Positions 34,968-48,425 of a stretch of DNA of 64,000 nt are shown in pieces. This DNA comes from Rotaria socialis (Eukaryota; Rotifera; Eurotatoria; Philodinida; Philodinidae). The stretch lies in the NCBI GenBank assembly GCA_905331475.1, contig CAJNYU010001081.1, forward strand, positions 62,001 to 126,000. The letters run 5' to 3'. The position numbers and the translations under genes are program-made. Every line of letters starts with the position of its first letter. Within the stretch, counting starts at the first letter, position 1. Below the pieces are notes generated by a model. It worked only from the letters and a program-made list of their open reading frames with translations, was not told where the DNA came from and did not search any database.

Positions 34968-36992
34968 TTATAATTTTCGAAAGTCGCATCGTAATAAACG
35001 TGTATAAGTTTTTTTAAATTGTCGATTGGCAAGTGCATAACAAAATGGATTAATTGGACTATTTAGGTAGCAAAGATAATAGCAAGCGTGATAGAGGTAT
35101 GTGTTAAACACAATACTTTCACGACATGTTTGACAAAATGTTTGAATAATTGTATGAATATGCCACTAAAATAAACAAGATAAAGGATTTTATTTGTGAG
35201 AAACTTCTTTTAGTCAACGTGATTTTTATCTTAAATTAGAAACATGATTATCGATAAAAATAAAGACGCATGTCTCATGAGTATCAAAGATAAAAAGCAA
35301 AATGCACAGTATGATAAAAGAATAAAAAAAAATAGAAAGGCAATCGAACAAAGATGCTTAAATGTATCTGAGGAGAAGAAGTAATTCACGAATGATTTAA
35401 ATCGGCTAGCACGGCCATACTGATCTCCAATGGCAATGAAATTCTTTCTTTTCCGCGATGATGAAATAATTAATGCTCAATTACTTTTTTTTATATTATC
35501 TTCAGCAAAATCCTACGAGACCTTTCGCAGACAATCGAATATTGGAAAGTCGTTTTGATCATTATTTCTAGCTACAAATAAATACTAACCGGTGTCCAAC
35601 AGAGAACAAACGCTCCCATGATAACGGTTATTGTACGCAATGCTTTTCTTGCTTTATTGTTGCTACCATTTCTTGCAGACGTTTTTGGATTGACTATTCT
35701 AACTGATATGGTTGAGCTCTTACTTTGTGTATTCGGCAGAAGTGTTTGACTTTCATCTAGTTGTTTGTGTGATTCTATGCCAGCTTTAGTAAGTGCCAGT
35801 AAATTAGTTATATTTGGTGCAACGACAGCTTCTGGTGTATGTTCACCACTAGTTTCATTTGATGATGATCGATTCGTAGTCTCAGGTGCATGCTGCTTAT
35901 GATGATGATGATTGTTGTTATTATTATTGTTACCTGTTGAACTTCCTAGGTCATCTTCAACAGTTGTCTTTTGTTTTGATGGTGTCGACGGACTCGAGTG
36001 CCTCGGTTTTTTTTTCTTCGATGTTGCAGATGAGGAAACAACTGTTGTTTGATTTTTTGACATATTTATGACGAGATTTGTCATTGTTGATGATGGTATG
36101 CCAATAAGAGTAGAGATTTTTTTTGCATTTTGCATTGAACGTCTTTCAAGCGCACTCGCGACTTGATAAATAAAAAAATAAAGTATGAACATCACTAATA
36201 ATGTGACCCAAAAATAACCAACAGTTAAACCTACAAAGATAATAGTTTAAAAACAACCAAATCTCACATACAATTTAACTGGCCTAGATTGAAATAAGGA
36301 TTTTTATTCCATTGAACACTAAAATAATTCATTATCGTATTTTTTTTCTGCTTGTTTTTTCGTTATGTGACTTACTCGCATTGAAGATCCATTACACTTA
36401 AATTTGGTTTCTTACTAAATATCGGATAACCCATTGTTGAAGCAAAAAAAATAACCGCTGGAACAATCCATGTTAAAAGCACCAAATAAACAATTCGCTT
36501 TTTTGTTCTCCAATTTCGATACTTCGTTGGTATTTTCACCGAACAAAAACGATCAACAGTTATTAGCAGTACCGTATAAATAGATGCTAAACATACAGTG
36601 TAATCTAATGATAACCATATGTCACATAAGAATGATCCAAGCACCCATTTATTTTTATAGATAGCTAACGTTAAAAATGGCATGGATATAAAACCGATTA
36701 AGAAATCGCTAACAGCCAATGAGAATATAAAATAATTTGTTGGATGGCGTATTTGTCGATCGACAAAAAATGAAACAAGTACCAGTACATTACCACATAT
36801 GGTAAGTAACGATATAAATGTACCAGTAATGGCAAATGCGATATTTAATTGTACAGGATATGGATGTGATGATTGAGATGGTAACGGTGCTGGTGAAAAT
36901 ATTTTAAATGATGGATCTTGAACATCATAATTGGTCAAATTATAGAATGTGTCAGAATCGTTAAAATTAAAATATAAAAGGTCTTCGATCAT
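34968..36992 (-). CDS. Muscarinic-type acetylcholine receptor, GAR-2-like GPCR
   Basis: A seven-helix receptor for acetylcholine coupling to G proteins at the plasma membrane. Four exons: 36992-36376, 36318-36272, 36230-35590, 35165-34968, giving 500 aa. Class A landmarks: GNVLVL in helix 1; LAVSD in helix 2; disulfide Cys123; Asp130 of helix 3 followed by Tyr (the muscarinic amine-binding pair); CWTP in helix 6; and NPFCY at 474-478 in helix 7, inside a very muscarinic run ([15 protein letters not shown], then [11 protein letters not shown]). Loop 3 (about residues 245-420) is long and polar with Asn/His runs. The family choice (nematode GAR-2 type rather than vertebrate M1-M5) rests on [15 protein letters not shown]. 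The DRY motif is DRF (147-149). The intron before exon 4 is 424 bp. A 5' leader intron probably spans 37032-37110. Confidence 0.9.
35908..35941. repeat. ATG/TTG/TTA codon runs in receptor loop 3
   Basis: Triplet runs that encode poly-His and poly-Asn on the minus strand, within the third cytoplasmic loop of the muscarinic-type receptor. They are likely prone to length variation. Confidence 0.7.
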
Positions 36993-37198
36993 ACATATAA
37001 TAGTACGAGAAAAGAAAAATGTCTAGAACAACTAAAAATATCGGATAAATATTAGAAGAACAAAAGCATTTTTTTCGATTATTATTGATGTGGAATTGTT
37101 TTTTATTTACCTGCTTTCTGATATATGTACTCGTCACTTATTTGAAGTGTATAGTGGAGACTGAATGAATGAGAGGCGAAGAAATACGAGAGAGAGCG

Positions 37199-37221
37199 AG
37201 GGAGAGAGAGAGAGAGAGAAA
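37199..37221. repeat. (GA)n microsatellite
   Basis: About eleven GA dinucleotides interrupted once, upstream of the receptor gene. Confidence 0.85.
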
Positions 37222-37704
37222 AAAAGAAAATATTTTCATCTATTACTTTATTTTCAATATATTAAGACATGTATTGATTGTATTTATCTTCATTTTGTCT
37301 ATCATATTCTCTTTATCTCGTGTATTAAACTAGGCACGCTCGGCAGATCTAACTATCCAGCTCGAGGCAGAATGCTATTTACTATTTTTTATGTACGATT
37401 CGTCAATCTCTTTCGATCCCGTCTTTCTTGTATTTCTGCTGCACCCGCTCGATCTCTATGATTGAAATCTGTCAATTTTTTTATCGGAAAGCACATATAC
37501 ATGAGAAAAAGAGCTGGTGAACGCATACTTGCTTTCTCTTAGTTTATATGTTTGTAATGATGATCATTTATCAAGAGACAAGCGTCGTAGAGTCTGTTTT
37601 CTCTCTTTTTTTTTCTTAGACTCGCTTCTGTTGTTCGTTCTCATCAGACACTATTCTTCTCGTAAATAGTCATCGACTCATTCACAGAAGAAGAAGGGAG
37701 ATGG

Positions 37705-37726
37705 AGAGAGAGAGAGAGAGAGAGAA
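37705..37726. repeat. (GA)n microsatellite
   Basis: About eleven GA units between purine-rich flanks. Confidence 0.85.
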
Positions 37727-38083
37727 GAGAGCCAGGGGAGCGGACAAAACGTTTATAGAAGTCGTTCTCTGTGACGGCATATCTGTCGTTCGATCGTTTG
37801 CCTTTTCTTTTCTTTTTTTTCTCTCATTCTTTTTTCTTTTGTATCTTAAAAGAGAATTTTATCATTGTCCTAATACTGCGATTGATTTTCTTTTATTGGC
37901 GAAACATTCGTACCTTTCCCGTGAGATTCGACAAATGTGCTGGATTCTTTTTGCAAATGAAAAACGAGCAAAACTAGAAATAATATTGTTGTCAGACACG
38001 CACATGCTCACATTAAAGCTCTCGCATCTCTAACCTGAAATCCTTCGTATAGGCTTTCGACTTCATAGTTTCTGTCCGTCTCT

Positions 38084-38102
38084 TTCTCTCTCTCTCTCTC
38101 TC
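38084..38102. repeat. (CT)n microsatellite
   Basis: About nine CT units; the opposite purine strand to the two (GA)n tracts upstream. Confidence 0.8.
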
Positions 38103-38972
38103 CCTCGTGCAGTTAGTTTTTATGTAAAAGATTACGCTCGAGTTTCTATAATCGACGATTATTACCTTCTTATGTCGTCGCTTTGCTGGAGGCGGCGCAT
38201 AGAGACGAGCGACTATACATCCAAGTTTTATTGTGATAAACGAGCGTGGATAGTAAGATAGAATTGTTCTCGTGTCGACCATATTTGTTGAATGAACTAA
38301 AATGGAAAAAGATGTACTTGTTAACCGCATAAAATTACATGAAGCAGAACAATTCAATATAAATAAACGATAATTTCAACAGATGGACAACTTTCCTACT
38401 CTCGACTTAGAGAAGCGGATATTCAATTTCGCTTTTCGCCTGAGTTATGTACTGTCCAATTGCAAAAAGAATAAGAAAAAGATCGATGATGATAACAAAA
38501 GAAAAGAGGGTTAAGTCGGAAAAAGACCTAGACAATGATTGTATACAATAGTTCTCCCATATTCGAAAGAAATGTGTCAAACAACCAAGATGGAGTGGCA
38601 AAACAAATATGACAAATCGTCTCTAGTTTAGCTATAATTATGCATGTTTCTTTGTGCTGAATAGAAAAAAAATGTCATCACACTAATGTCCATGTGCACA
38701 TAGATATTTATTAACCAATAGCAAACAAAAAAAGTTAAACAAAAGAAACGAAGAAGAATATTATTGTTCACACAGAGAATCGTTGTCCCAGAAAACTAGA
38801 AACCGTTTCTTTTTGCAATCATTTTTCATTGTCGGCATCTGTGGCTTATCCTTCGTTTGAGAAACTTCATATATATCAAGAATATGGTTGAGCGATCATG
38901 CGTAACATTTGATTATTCTCTTGCTTTTTACAAGTTTATTAGGAAACAAAAAAAGCAAACATTGAGTCATTT

Positions 38973-39476
38973 ATGGATAAATATCGAAACCTAGATCTTA
39001 CCGATGAACAATCTTATTCTATATTATTACAAGGTGTTGCTGAATTACAATCATTAGCTGCTGATGTTGGTATTGAACGAGAAAAACTATCATCTATCTC
39101 GGAAGAAGAATACAATAAATCAACACACGTTTCTAATGCAGAAGAAACTCTACAAGTCATTAAACAAACAACAGACATAGCTCGTTTTGCTATGATTTTA
39201 CTCGTACGTGGTGCACAAATAGGTGCATTAAATGTAAGTCACAAGTCAAAAATTTATAATTCGTTTTCATCTGCTATATCTTATCTACGTGAAGAATACC
39301 GTTCACATCAACCTCCAAAGCATTTATTAGTTGAATGGGAAGGAAATGCAACGCTGATTGATTTATTTACTAAAAATGAAGGACTTTATTGTAATAGACA
39401 TATAGCACAAGATATGTTTGACATTTGTTTGGATACATTCGACTGGCTTCGTTCATTTGCTGACAACCATCAATAA
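38973..39476 (+). CDS. Uncharacterised 167-aa acidic, helical protein
   Basis: I do not recognise this family. It is a single exon from the ATG at 38973 to tandem stops TAA TAA at 39474, with AATAAA overlapping them (39475-39480). The sequence is balanced and non-repetitive, mostly helix-forming and acidic at the N-terminus (DLTDEQSYSILLQGVAELQSL). It has a central hydrophobic helix (DIARFAMILLVRGAQIGAL) and a C-terminal amphipathic part (AQDMFDICLDTFDWLRSF). There is no signal peptide. The central helix is probably buried rather than membrane-spanning. Coding-like composition and the compact 3' end favour a real lineage-specific gene. Confidence 0.62.
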   Translation: MDKYRNLDLTDEQSYSILLQGVAELQSLAADVGIEREKLSSISEEEYNKSTHVSNAEETLQVIKQTTDIARFAMILLVRGAQIGALNVSHKSKIYNSFSSAISYLREEYRSHQPPKHLLVEWEGNATLIDLFTKNEGLYCNRHIAQDMFDICLDTFDWLRSFADNHQ

Positions 39477-39480
39477 TAAA

Positions 39481-42208
39481 AATAACAACAATAACATCGA
39501 AGTAAAAGAAGATTCTTTTGGGAAATTATCACTTCCTTTTTATTTTATTTTTCTCATTGTACTTAATATTCATTAGATATGTTTTTTTCTTCATTTTGCT
39601 TTTTTAGAGCCTGTCAAATGTCATATCATAGCGGTGAACGGTAAAATTTAGGATTTTGGAGAATTACAAAACCGATTCGAATATTTCTATAAAACGTTAT
39701 TATTTAAATTAACCCTCTGATAGATCACGAGTTCAAGAAGCTCACCAGTGGTTTCACCGATGGCGATGCTTTTCTTGAGAACTTTTTCTTGTTATTATGT
39801 TTTCTTAACTTATCATTCACATGGAAGAACGATAATAAAATAAACCATAAATAGAAATAGAATATTTATTCTATTAACATTTTCTTCGTGTACTTCATGT
39901 GATCTTTCAGTTTACAATATTACCATAATTTAAATTGTTTCTGATTCATTTCATTATCAACATAGATAAGAAAATACTTTTGTTTCCATTATTTTATCAA
40001 ATTAAATCTTTTGTCGTGGACGAACCATCGTCGAAATGAACACAATTCGTCGCTTTTAGAAAATCAAACTATATATATATTCTCGTTGATTTTGAAAACG
40101 TAAATATATTTATATAGAATTTTGTAATTCTTTATTCCGGCGTGGGCCTATAAGATGGAAAGTGCTAAAAAAATCATTAATGATTAATTTAGACTACAGC
40201 TGCTACAAGACGTGTTTTTGTATATGATGAAATATTGCTGAATAATTACTTGATTGTACTCGTCTACGTAATAGATTTCTTCATACATACACATTAATGA
40301 ATTTCGATCGATACCGGATATTGTATTTCTTGATAAAGCTTTTGAATACATGATTTTTTTATTCTCATGAGGTATCAACGCTCTAGTCATTTCTCTAGCA
40401 TTATGATAATTACATCAATTCGTAAGCTTGAAATTTTTAACATAATTATGATAAACAGTGTTTGATAATGTATACCGAACGAAGGAACCCGTTGTTTCGA
40501 GATTGAATAAAATTTATGTCCACGCAGACGATACTTTGTCTAATACGATATTTATAGCATGACTAGATTTTCTATTGGAAAAATGAAAATTCCAATGTAG
40601 TTACAATTAGTAGAGCATTTTATTTGCGTGCATGCCATCTAAGAGATTATTACAATTTATTCAAGTAATGGTTGTATTTCAAACGGTGGCATTTACGAGA
40701 AACTTCGCCACTGAATCTGACAGATTTTATATAAGCATATTTTTGCATAGTTGAAAGAAAAACTACTTAACCACTAAATTTACTATGGGAAATTTTATTT
40801 ATTTCACGGTTAATCTAGAGAATTGAAATGAATGAATTACTGATGATCATCGTATCAAATTTGTTGAGACATCTGTGATTTTCATAATGTTTAGAACATT
40901 TTTCATTGTGAGATAAATCTTTATCTATTCTAATCTGGCCTTCGATTGCACTATTTTTTAAATACAGCAATCCTTAGAGGATCAAGGTTGCCAAAAATAT
41001 AGGATTTTCGATAAAAAAAATGGCAAAAAGAGAGGACGTTTTATAGACCGTTTCTGTTCAATTGTTTTGGTGTTTTTTTAAACTGCTCTGCTTGAAAATC
41101 GTCTTAATGAAGTTGTTATAAACAGTTCAATCGTAGGCAAGATCCTTGTGTAAGTTTTTTCTACTGAAATAAGTCGCTAATTCGAGCATCATTAAAAACG
41201 TTTTTCACAAATCGATAAATAGCAATAGAGTAGATCGTAAACTTTGAAAAAAAAAATACTATTTCTCATAATTAAAGGAGCCGTTTCAGATTACGGGCAT
41301 GACTTCTCAAAAAATCTCAACCTAATTTTATTCGCTTGATAATCAGCATTCGTCGCTTATTGTTTTCCACGAGTTTATTTTTGTATTTTATCATAACTCA
41401 ATTTTTTCTGATAATAAATAAGTGTAAATGAAAATGAATATACACAGGATGGTGTAAAATTTCACGGGTTTTCAGAATAAGTCGTTACTTTTTTAAAAAT
41501 ATGTTCTTTTGGTAACAATATCCTCAAGATACAGAGTGAAATTTATTTTTTCCAGGGGTATATATATATAAAGCTTTTATATCGAACTAAAACTTCACTA
41601 AAGACTTGAACCTAGTATATGATCACTTTGTGAATGATTTTTTCTTTTGAACTATTTTGTATTTTGTACATAGTATTAAACAATTTCTCAGTCAGCCTAC
41701 TAAATACGAGAAAGGAAAAATACTGTTTAAAACAAATGTCACTATCATACAAGAATTTGCACAAAGCACATGATCATACACATTAAAAGTTTTTTTTTTC
41801 GTCTAAAGACAATAGCAAAATGAAGATGTTTTCGGAAATTTTCTACTTTTTTTCGATAAAATATAGGAAAATATAGGACAGAAATAGGACTTTTTTGAAA
41901 ATATAGGAAAGATAGGATGAATCGCAACTCAGGAAATTGTAATAGATAATATGAGTTTACATAGGAAACACTCAACAATAGTACACATTCTACTGCCGGC
42001 TGTATATTTTGGAGTGGGAAACATCTCAATATTCAATATCACTGAACATCATATTTTTTTATCAGTCATCGTTCTGGCGTGTTACGAAAGGTCTTCTTTT
42101 GATGGCTCAATGAAAAATGCTAGTCTTCAATATTGCTTAGTCCTTTTACCTAGAATTATATTCATTGTCCTTTATTTAAATAAATATACAAACATGAAAA
42201 TATATTGT
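39481..42208. other. Intergenic, 2.7 kb
   Basis: No gene supported. It is A/T-rich; further AATAAA copies occur near 39835. An ATAGGA word tract lies at 41861-41919 with a single related copy at about 40989. The short frames (40184-40390, 41745-42029, 41951-42283) lack domain or splice support. Confidence 0.4.
41861..41919. repeat. ATAGGA word tract
   Basis: Five ATAGGA copies within 60 bp, four of them preceded by A-rich bases (AAAATATAGGA, GAAATAGGAC). It has the same single-word style as the small elements at 5743 and 10413, but I find no ACCCAG/CTGGGT borders. Confidence 0.5.
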
Positions 42209-42998
42209 TTACATATCATAATTATCATCGTCATCGTCAGAATCATTCATTTTTCGTTTGTTACTACTCGAATTCGTCGATGAAAATAAGTCATTTGTTG
42301 CAAAACTTCCACTAGCTGTTGTTGTTGTTATTGTTCCTGTTAATGGGTTATAATGATCGGTTATAAATGTTGGGCCTGTTGGATTATTAGATGTACCGTG
42401 TTGTTGTGTTGTCTTAAAAAAAATTATTTTTATTTTTATTTTTTCAATCAATTAATTCATACTTGATTTGTTGAATTTTCATTGGATGTCTCTTTCAATT
42501 TATAATTCGGTGCTAATAAACAAAATCTATCAGCGGGTAAACGTGGACCGGAAAAATTTCTTATAGGTGGTAGTGCATTGCGATTTTTAGTTTTTGCTAA
42601 GTCAGTTAATGTCTAAATGATAGAGAGAGAAAAATTGATACTCGGAATTTTTTTTTGATTTATACATCTTTTGATGGCATTGTTGAATGTTCTTCGGCCC
42701 AATTTTGACAAGCTAATTTAATATCTTCCAGTTCAACTTGTTTTCTTCCAGCATGAATTGAATATAGTTTTGCTTCTTCTAAAACGTCGGTTGTATATTC
42801 TGAAGCAAAAGAAGAAAACATTTTTAAGCATAACGATTAAATATTTGATCAATTTTACGAACGATGCATAAAATCGAGTACCATTGGAATTAGTTTTGGT
42901 TCATAATTTGTAATACCCATCTCTTGAAGCATCGTTTGAACAACGATTCCGTCTTTTGGTAAACGATTTTGTTCATCAGTTGATGCTGGATTACTCAT
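42209..42998 (-). CDS. TAF9: TAF9, TFIID/SAGA histone-fold subunit
   Basis: The TBP-associated factor that pairs with TAF6 through a histone fold, inside TFIID and SAGA. Four exons: 42998-42863, 42799-42666, 42612-42463, 42412-42209, giving 207 aa (human 264). The N-terminal histone fold has the family pattern LPKDGIVVQTMLQEMGITNYEP, with the next helix split by intron 1 (MHQ|YTTDVLEEAKLYS). The conserved GPRLPADRFCLLAPNYKLK block follows. The low-complexity Thr/Ser region is shorter than in human. The tail KRKMNDSDDDDDNYDM matches the acidic vertebrate end. It is head-to-head with GDP-L-fucose synthase 676 bp away. Confidence 0.93.
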
Positions 42999-43673
42999 TT
43001 TTTTCTTCAATCTAGACAATAAACATTAAATGAACGAAATAATTTATTGAATAAAAAACGATTGTGTGCTTAATTAGAAAATATGATGTATTTATGTTTT
43101 AACTATATCGAAAGTATTGTAATTTATTTTTTTTAACAGTGCGACTTAATCAATTGTGATTGTGAAGGAAGATTTTCATATCCAATAAGATAACATAAAT
43201 ACGAAGGACATCTATCGAAATATTAAAAGTAGTAAACCAATTATTAATTATTATTTCCTCGTACATAAATAACTTAGTCGAATATGAGATGAGTTCCAAT
43301 CGGCAATAATTTTTATATTCTCCAGTTTGATGACATTCTGCATAGTTATTGGTCTAGTTGACAGGTAACATCCAAGAGTTTGGTCATAGTGGACCACGGA
43401 CATGCTTTAAAATCATAAAACATCTTTAGTTTAGAATGAAATTGATGATTATTAGATGTTAATTAATAACGGTAGCCATTACAAACAACAATTAGTGCGT
43501 TAAATACAATAATAAATCATGTCAAGGTTGAAAAATATCCATAGTTTATATTACCAGCCCTGCGAATTATAAAAAAGAACAATATTGATTTATCCCATTT
43601 TACACTGATAAACGAAATTATACTGTTGAAAAATTGATCTTAAACAAAGCTTTTTGTTTTTCTAGATTCAAAA
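42999..43673. promoter_or_regulatory. Shared divergent promoter interval, TAF9 / GFUS
   Basis: The 675 bp between the two start codons holds no coding exon. A splice acceptor (TTTTTCTAG, ending 43665) sits just before the GFUS ATG, so GFUS probably has a leader intron whose first exon lies in this interval. A bidirectional promoter is inferred from geometry only. Confidence 0.4.
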
Positions 43674-46533
<2,860 letters not shown>

Positions 46534-47132
46534 TCGATTAGGAATCTCACCATTAAATTTTATATACTAAAACTAACCTTTTAGTTTCTTTTCTTTTCAT
46601 TTACACAATTGATGGCGTAGAAATTCTTTGAAAAATAAATACAGTTATATCGATATGCACACAAAAATAGTTAATTGAAGATATAATTTATAAATCGAAA
46701 AACGTCTCTATGATAATGACATTTTCCCGTAAGACAACAAAAAGAAGTTCATGATCCTGTTATATAACACAATTAGCACGTTACCTCGCATAGAGAGATT
46801 GCAGAAGAGCGAATGATAGGGAAAACTATTAGGCCAGAATATTAATGTGTCTTATACATACATATATATCATCACATACGCTTGCCTGTGACAGCAATTT
46901 AGCAACTCTATTGATCTTAGATGAGCGATAACTTATGGAATTCTATCGGAGACCTTCATCATATCAATAACTTATAATGTTCTGTAAACAACGACTTGCT
47001 CTATCATTTCTTGTACTATATATTGTCTATTATTTTTTAATATAGATTCATTAGATACGAAATTTTTCTTGAGAACGTGTCAATTCTAAAATAAAATCAA
47101 TTAAATGACATCATAATGATAAAATCTTTTTT
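46534..47132. other. Intergenic between GFUS and the orphan membrane protein
   Basis: The GFUS 3' end with AATAAA (46634-46639), then A/T-rich sequence. Nothing else supported. Confidence 0.5.
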
Positions 47133-47852
47133 ATGCGCCAAGCTTTCAACATAATCATTATGCTAGATAAATCTAGACCTTGTACAATATCGCAAGATAG
47201 TAATTCAAGACGTTCGAATATCAGTTTGTCCTATGGGACATACAGTATTCTAATAATTATTTCAACTCTTGTTTATACAATTTGTCTATTTTCATCTGAA
47301 ATATGGTTTACAATAAAACAAAATACTCGTAATGAAACGATTGTTTATTTTCAATCGAAAACTATTTGTCTCAAACATAACGATAATAAATTTTGTATTG
47401 AACCCTATCTGCCAATAAATCAATGTGATGAATCTGATATAATTTCATGGACAATTCGTTGTTCTACAAAATATTTTATTTTAGCCAATCAAACATCACT
47501 AAATATCTGTGATTGTTTTCAAATTCCATTAACAAATCTAACCTATCGAAATAATACTTTCATATTCATTCTTCTTATACTAACAAGTCTCATAACGCTC
47601 AGTAAATTTTGTTCACCAAAAGAATGTATTCTGAATCATATAAATAAATATCTTCTTTTTATTTTTCTTATTACAATAATTGGTTTTGAAATTCATTTCA
47701 TTTATATTATATTCAATGATAAACGATCAATTGAAAAATTGTATAAAAATTATTTTTCGATGATTCAAACAAATTTAAGTATATTTTATTCATTTCAAAT
47801 ATTTATAATGATTATTCATCTTATTTCAATAATAATACTCATCAGCAATTGA
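47133..47852 (+). CDS. Uncharacterised four-helix (tetraspan) membrane protein
   Basis: A single-exon 239-aa protein; the inner ATG at 47163 would give 229 aa. Four hydrophobic helices are clear: about residues 38-55 (YSILIIISTLVYTICLF), 142-157, 172-195 and 218-237. The loop between helices 1 and 2 is about 85 residues and carries six or more Cys and several N-glycosylation sites (NET, NQT, NLT). That is the claudin/PMP22-like layout. The W-x-C-x-C claudin signature is not evident, so I do not assign the family. AATAAA near 47930. Probably lineage-specific. Confidence 0.6.
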   Translation: MRQAFNIIIMLDKSRPCTISQDSNSRRSNISLSYGTYSILIIISTLVYTICLFSSEIWFTIKQNTRNETIVYFQSKTICLKHNDNKFCIEPYLPINQCDESDIISWTIRCSTKYFILANQTSLNICDCFQIPLTNLTYRNNTFIFILLILTSLITLSKFCSPKECILNHINKYLLFIFLITIIGFEIHFIYIIFNDKRSIEKLYKNYFSMIQTNLSIFYSFQIFIMIIHLISIIILISN

Positions 47853-48425
47853 TATGTCAATGGTGAAATGAAGATAATCGATGTTGTTTTTTTTTCATTT
47901 AGTTTATATGACAATGCAAAGAAGAAGAAAATAAATAAAAAAAATTTTCTTTGAACAAATTCATCATAGAAAAAAGAAACAAACTTCACACAATTAATAC
48001 GGCAAAAAAAACAAACTTGTTATTTTTGTCAAAGAAAGAAATTATTATTAAAAAGACGAATAACCTAAAAAATAATCCAAGAGAAAGTATTGATATTTCG
48101 ATCGTTTTTCTTTTCTTCTTTATGTAAGAGGAGAAAGTCAAAATGAAGCATAGTATAAACACATTGTTGCTAACAAACGAAGACAAAACAGGCATGAAAA
48201 ACTGTGACTAAACAAAACAAGAGAGAGAGAGAGAGAGAGAAAGAGAAACAAAGACAAAATACAACAAGAACTGTTCATAAGCAGTAGTGGCAAAACTCGA
48301 GAGAAGGATTACAATCAAAACCAAAATAATCGGAGGAGCAGCACGAATAGAACGAGAAAACAAAATCGCGAACAAATAGTCGCGCATTCAAATATGTGAG
48401 AATCTTTATATTATATGAAAAATAA
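47853..48425. other. Intergenic, between convergent genes
   Basis: Convergent 3' ends of the tetraspan gene (+) and the EGF/WD40 gene (-). It contains a (GA)n tract at about 48221-48241. The minus-strand frame at 47986-48195 is a poly-Phe/Ile artefact of A-rich DNA. Confidence 0.5.
48221..48241. repeat. (GA)n microsatellite
   Basis: About ten GA units in the intergenic region downstream of the EGF/WD40 gene. Confidence 0.85.

Larger units (their letters stand above)
36993..38972. other. Upstream region of the receptor gene, rich in GA/CT repeats
   Basis: Three (GA)n or (CT)n tracts occur at 37199-37221, 37705-37726 and 38084-38102, plus T/C-rich stretches near 37590 and 37800. The open frames across it are driven by these biased runs and are not called. 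A likely receptor leader exon ends at 37111 (AAGCAG|GTAAAT). Confidence 0.5.

Noticed and set aside
37701..38357. Open frames of 110-114 codons on both strands
   Set aside because: They are produced by GA/CT and T-rich runs, with no domains, and sit in the upstream region of the receptor gene.
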